Shown piece by piece: positions 13,730 through 16,792 of a DNA stretch of 16,792 bases (position 1 is the stretch's first letter; each line of letters begins with the position of its first letter). A program made the translations under genes and the position numbers. The notes beneath the pieces were generated by a model. It made no database searches. It was given only the letters and a program-made list of their open reading frames with translations, and was not told the DNA's origin. Source of the DNA: CAYXXZ01 sp050175615. Lineage in GTDB: Bacteria > Pseudomonadota > Gammaproteobacteria > Pseudomonadales > Porticoccaceae. The stretch is from assembly GCA_050175615.1 (NCBI GenBank), contig JBFXIU010000058.1, positions 1 to 16,792 of the forward strand, in the 5' to 3' direction.

Positions 13730-14413
13730 ATGATAAAAGTCTTTTATGGCGAAACTCCCAATGTCTACAAAGTCACCATCGCCATTGAGGAGATGGGTCT
13801 TGACAGCGAGCGGGTACCCGTCAATATTTTTAATGGCGAACAGTTCACCCCGGCCTTTCTGGCCATCAGCCCCAACAACCGTATTCCGGCTATCATTGAT
13901 ACCACCCCCGCCCAGGGTGGCGAGCCGATTAGTGTTGCTGAGTCCGGCGCCATTCTGATTTATCTGGCGGAAAAGACCGGGCGATTTCTCCCCAGCGAGC
14001 CCAAAGACCGAGCCCATGTTTTGCAATGGGTGATGTGGCAGATGTCGGCGCAGGGGCCAACCCTTGGTCAATTTGGCCATTTCCGCAACTATGCGCCGGA
14101 AAAACTGCCCTATGCCATTGAACGCTTTGGCAAGGAGGCGCATCGCCTCTATGGCCTTCTCGACAAACACCTGGCCGACGGGGAATACCTTGTCGGCGAT
14201 TACAGTATTGCCGACATGATCTGCTGGCCGTGGCTGCTTTTTCGCCAGCATCACGGCCTTGAGCTGGCCGAATTCCCCCACCTGCAACGCTGGTTTCATG
14301 CCATCGAAGAGCGCCCGGCGGTACGGGAAGCACTGCGCGAATCGATTATTCCTGAACCGAGAACCACCTTCAGTGACGAGGAGCGCCAGCTCCTGTTCAA
14401 TCAACGAGGCTAA
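13730..14413 (+). CDS. yfcG: Nu-class glutathione transferase (YfcG-like disulfide reductase)
   Basis: Thioredoxin-fold glutathione transferase of 227 residues, close to E. coli YfcG, which reduces disulfides using glutathione. The N-terminal motif is T9-P10-N11 (GETPNVYKV). ISPNNRIPAI (47-56) and the glutathione-gamma-glutamyl motif E71-S72 (AESGAILIYLAEKTG) follow. The C-terminal helical domain has LQWVMWQM, the PYAIERF segment and SIADMICWPW. Nu-class enzymes lack the usual catalytic Tyr, Ser or Cys and use Thr9/Asn11, both present. The ATG follows AGGGCGAAATA. It is separated from the catabolic operon by a hairpin and 274 bp, so a link to p-cumate metabolism (detoxification of reactive intermediates) is only suggestive. 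Confidence 0.88.
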   Translation: MIKVFYGETPNVYKVTIAIEEMGLDSERVPVNIFNGEQFTPAFLAISPNNRIPAIIDTTPAQGGEPISVAESGAILIYLAEKTGRFLPSEPKDRAHVLQWVMWQMSAQGPTLGQFGHFRNYAPEKLPYAIERFGKEAHRLYGLLDKHLADGEYLVGDYSIADMICWPWLLFRQHHGLELAEFPHLQRWFHAIEERPAVREALRESIIPEPRTTFSDEERQLLFNQRG

Positions 14414-14415
14414 GT

Positions 14416-15210
14416 ATGATCAATTATATTTCTGTGGCTGAAGCAGTTGAAATGCCAGGCTTGCGTGTCGTTTTCTCGCCGGGGTTTCCAGGCCCCTGGA
14501 GTGTTGCGGCAAGAATCATTCTCGAGTTAAAAAATATTGATTTTATCCCCGTTGCCCAGGCGATCGGCGAAGAAGACAAAGTGTTGCGCGCCTGGACTGG
14601 ACAGGAATCGGCGCCCGCTGCCGTTCTCAACAAAGAGAGAGGCCGTTCCCGCTGGGATGAGATTTTGTTGCTGGCGGAACGGCTTGCGCCAACCCCCAGC
14701 CTTATCCCCGCCGACGAAGATCAGCGCGCCACCATGTTTGGCCTGGCCAATGCCATCTGCGGCGAGGACGGCTTCGGCTGGAATTTCAGGCTCTACAAAA
14801 TGGTCGCATGGGAAGATTCCCTGGCGGGAAGGTCTTCCGAGCCGGTGTTTCTCACCCCCGAGCAGGTGGCCATTATGCAGTTCCGTTACGGCGACCCCTC
14901 AAGCAGTGCTGAAAAAGCCAAAGCGCGTATGGCCGCCATTTTGCGGATGCTGGCAGACCGCCTCCATGCCAACAGGAAAAACGGCAGCCCCTTTTTGGTG
15001 GGTGACAGCCTGACAGCGGCAGACATTTACTGGACAACATTCTCGACCCTGGTTGCCCCTATTCGCGACGAGTTTTGCCCCATGCCTGCACCCTATCGGG
15101 AAATGGGTGAGGCGATGGGCGCTGACCTTGGCAGCGCAGTGGATCCCATCCTCATCGAACATCGGGAACATGTGCTGGTTAATCACTGCCCTTTGCCGTT
15201 AAAGTTTTGA
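14416..15210 (+). CDS. Divergent GST-superfamily protein of unknown substrate
   Basis: Protein of 264 residues with a thioredoxin-like N-terminal part (RVVFSPGFPGPWSVAARIIL, about 17-36). Its all-helical C-terminal part carries the GST capping-box pattern PFLVGDSLTAADIYW near residues 190-205. The usual glutathione-site ESxAI motif is not evident where cis-Pro and gamma-glutamyl contacts are expected (ESAPAAVLNKERGRSRWDEI may take its place). The predicted catalytic position holds S21-P-G-F-P-G-P. It starts 2 bp after the YfcG-like gene with GAGG eight bases before the ATG, so the two are coupled. The sequence does not show whether it binds glutathione. Confidence 0.75.
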   Translation: MINYISVAEAVEMPGLRVVFSPGFPGPWSVAARIILELKNIDFIPVAQAIGEEDKVLRAWTGQESAPAAVLNKERGRSRWDEILLLAERLAPTPSLIPADEDQRATMFGLANAICGEDGFGWNFRLYKMVAWEDSLAGRSSEPVFLTPEQVAIMQFRYGDPSSSAEKAKARMAAILRMLADRLHANRKNGSPFLVGDSLTAADIYWTTFSTLVAPIRDEFCPMPAPYREMGEAMGADLGSAVDPILIEHREHVLVNHCPLPLKF

Positions 15211-15294
15211 CCCTGGCGCTTGGCTCTTAAAAAAATCTAACTGCCTCGCCAATCTTTTTTTGAGGTCAGCCAGCCTTCAGCCAGGCACTTTGTT

Positions 15295-16407
15295 ATGATG
15301 GCCAACTCATCAACAACCTATAGCAATCAGATGCCAGAGCAACGTGTCGAGTTTTTCCGTGGCAAATCCATGAAGAACCCTATTGGGCTTGCACCACTCA
15401 CCAATCTGCAAAGCCATGCTGACGGCTCTCTCTCCGAGGAAGAGTTTCACTGGCTCACCATGAGAGCCAAAGGCGGTTTCGGATTGACCATGACCGCCGC
15501 TTGCCATGTACAGGCCTGCGGCCAGGGCTTTGCCGGACAACTTGGCATCTATTCAGACATCCATATTCCCGGCCTTCGCCGTCTTGCAAAGGCCATTCAA
15601 AAAGAGGGCAGCCTCGCCATCGTCCAACTGCACCACGCGGGCATAAGGTCGCCCGCTGATATCATTGGCCAGGCGCCTGTGGGGTCATCAAGCGATAGCG
15701 AACGCGGTGCACGCGGGCTGTCGCTGGAAGAGGTTGTGCAGCTGCGGGAAGACTTTATAACCGCTGCAGAACGCGCACAACAAGCGGGATTTGACGGCAT
15801 CGAATTGCATGGCGCCCACAATTACATTATTTGCCAATTCCTGAGCAGTGAATACAATCGCCGCACCGATACCTACGGCGGCTCCCTTGAAAATCGCATG
15901 CGCCTGCTCCTTGAAATCATTGCCGGTATCCGCCAGCGCTGTGGCGAAAATTTTCTTATCGGTGTGCGCCTGTCCCCGGAAAAATTTGGCATTCCCATAA
16001 CAGAAGCCATTGCAACGGCACAGCGGCTATTTGACGAAGAGGTTATCGATTTTCTCGACCTGTCGCTGCGGGATTCTTTTAAGGAGCCGGATGACGAAAA
16101 ATACCAGGGACGCCTGCTGATGTCCTGGTTTACAGAACTCAATCGAGGCCGTGTCAGGCTCGGAGCCGCTGGCAGCATTAGGTCAGCTAAAGATGTGGCT
16201 TTCTGCCTACAGAACGGTCTGGATTTTGTACTCATTGGCAAAGCCGGTATTCTTCACCACAACTTTCCGCTTTTGCTGCAAACCGAAGCGGATTTTACGG
16301 CAACGCCGCTACCCGTAAGCCGGGACTACTTGTCCAAAGAGGGTCTCAGCGACCCTTTCATTAACTATCTTGCCAATAGCTGGCAGGGGTTTGTTGCGGC
16401 TGAATAG
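15295..16407 (+). CDS. Old Yellow Enzyme-family NAD(P)H:flavin oxidoreductase
   Basis: FMN-dependent TIM-barrel ene-reductase of about 370 residues. Signatures are LAPLTN near residue 32, IVQLHHAG (109-116) and GIELHGAHNYIICQFLS (168-184), with substrate-binding H172 and H175 and Y177. SEYNRRTDTYGGSLENR (185-201) and LIGKAGI near 325 complete the FMN-binding barrel. Two ATGs open the frame; neither these nor an internal ATG at 15331-15333 has a clear ribosome site, so the start is uncertain. It lies 84 bp after the GST pair and ends in its own terminator. Reduction of electrophilic alkenes or enones would fit next to glutathione transferases. The true substrate cannot be told. Confidence 0.85.
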   Translation: MMANSSTTYSNQMPEQRVEFFRGKSMKNPIGLAPLTNLQSHADGSLSEEEFHWLTMRAKGGFGLTMTAACHVQACGQGFAGQLGIYSDIHIPGLRRLAKAIQKEGSLAIVQLHHAGIRSPADIIGQAPVGSSSDSERGARGLSLEEVVQLREDFITAAERAQQAGFDGIELHGAHNYIICQFLSSEYNRRTDTYGGSLENRMRLLLEIIAGIRQRCGENFLIGVRLSPEKFGIPITEAIATAQRLFDEEVIDFLDLSLRDSFKEPDDEKYQGRLLMSWFTELNRGRVRLGAAGSIRSAKDVAFCLQNGLDFVLIGKAGILHHNFPLLLQTEADFTATPLPVSRDYLSKEGLSDPFINYLANSWQGFVAAE

Positions 16408-16419
16408 GCAGCCGCTTTT
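16396..16419 (+). terminator. Rho-independent terminator overlapping the oxidoreductase stop
   Basis: GCGGCTG (16396-16402) pairs perfectly with CAGCCGC (16409-16415) across a six-base loop that contains the TAG stop, and TTTT follows directly. It ends the plus-strand transcript before the convergent gpsA gene. Confidence 0.75.
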
Positions 16420-16473
16420 ATACTTACACCTTGGCTTAGAGGTGGGCTTTCTGATGCAGGCGGCACGCCCAGG

Positions 16474-16792
16474 TCAACAATCATCAAATTCGGAGCCAAT
16501 GTCGGCTCGAATCAGCCCCCTGTAGGCTTTGGCCGCATTACTCTCGCCCTGAATAACCTGGTAAACCTCGCGGGCAATGGGCATATCCACCTTATGCTCA
16601 TTGGCCAATTGCATCACCACAGGCGCGCTTTTAACCCCTTCGGCAACCATGTGCATATCGTCGATAATTTCGCGAATGGTTTTGCCCTGGCCGAGATGAA
16701 AGCCCACATGACGGTTGCGACTTTTTTCACTGGTGCAGGTGGCAACAAGATCGCCGATACCGGCAAGACCGGCAAAGGTTTGCGCCTGGGCG
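16474..16792 (-). CDS. gpsA: NAD(P)-dependent glycerol-3-phosphate dehydrogenase, 3' part
   Basis: Makes sn-glycerol 3-phosphate from dihydroxyacetone phosphate for phospholipid synthesis; a housekeeping gene. Only the last 105 or so residues are in the window. They show the GpsA C-terminal signature: TFAGLAGIGDLVATCTS, SRNRHVGFHLGQG, then VAEGVKSAPVVMQLA and the MPIAREVYQVIQG helix. The residues GDLVATCTS...SRNR include the conserved catalytic-domain substrate contacts. It is transcribed toward the oxidoreductase gene (convergent, 66 bp apart) and marks the right limit of the accessory genes. The N-terminal NAD domain lies beyond the edge. Confidence 0.93.
   Translation of the reverse strand, partial: AQAQTFAGLAGIGDLVATCTSEKSRNRHVGFHLGQGKTIREIIDDMHMVAEGVKSAPVVMQLANEHKVDMPIAREVYQVIQGESNAAKAYRGLIRADIGSEFDDC

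Noticed and set aside
13670..14404. 244-codon frame antisense to the YfcG-like gene
   Set aside because: It is a shadow of a well-supported glutathione transferase gene.
15211..15294. Intrinsic terminator in the gap before the oxidoreductase gene
   Set aside because: A and T runs are present (seven each) but there is no GC-rich stem before a T run; the CCTC/GAGG pairing is too short.

Overview
The window looks like a Gram-negative proteobacterial chromosome, probably a gammaproteobacterium. Its catabolic genes are of the Pseudomonas cym/cmt type, the Nu-class GST resembles YfcG, and a housekeeping gpsA closes the right edge. Base composition is moderate and even. I see no tRNA, rRNA, CRISPR array or intact insertion sequence. 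Lineage below class level cannot be read from this sequence alone.

Nearly the whole window is a catabolic island whose gene set matches the p-cymene / p-cumate (4-isopropylbenzoate) pathway. On the minus strand, in transcription order from a divergent promoter region at 8626-8770, are: a class II aldolase-fold decarboxylase (cmtD-like, 7891-8625), an extradiol dioxygenase (cmtC-like, 6898-7797), a cis-diol dehydrogenase (cmtB-like, 6124-6870), a Rieske ferredoxin (cmtAd-like, 5729-6103), a meta-cleavage-product hydrolase (cmtE-like, 4890-5714), a CymR-like TetR regulator (4201-4839) and a PrpE/CymE-like acyl-CoA synthetase (2276-4132). After a 410-bp gap come the membrane di-iron hydroxylase (cymAa/xylM-like, 759-1865) and its reductase (cymAb/xylA-like, cut by the left edge). 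On the plus strand from the same divergent region are the ring-hydroxylating oxygenase alpha and beta subunits (8771-10548) and, after a 132-bp structured gap, the hydratase, acylating acetaldehyde dehydrogenase and 4-hydroxy-2-oxovalerate aldolase (10681-13455).

Inferred flow: p-cymene methyl hydroxylation (CymA), then oxidation to p-cumate by dehydrogenases not in the window. Next come 2,3-dioxygenation (CmtAb/Ac with ferredoxin CmtAd), rearomatisation (CmtB), 3,4 extradiol cleavage (CmtC), decarboxylation (CmtD) and hydrolysis (CmtE) to isobutyrate plus 2-hydroxypenta-2,4-dienoate. The dienoate goes through CmtF/G/H to pyruvate and acetyl-CoA. The acyl-CoA synthetase is a plausible isobutyrate activator.

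Right of a long hairpin at 13467-13506 the content changes to two coupled GST-superfamily genes (13730-15210), an Old Yellow Enzyme-family oxidoreductase with its own terminator (15295-16407), and the convergent 3' part of gpsA (16474 to the edge). The regulatory DNA is the least explained part. It holds a perfect 22-bp palindrome beside the TetR gene, a GGTCTGTTT half-site like the known CymR operator, a box shared by two promoter regions, and an AT-rich inverted repeat with an extra half-site upstream of the hydroxylase gene.
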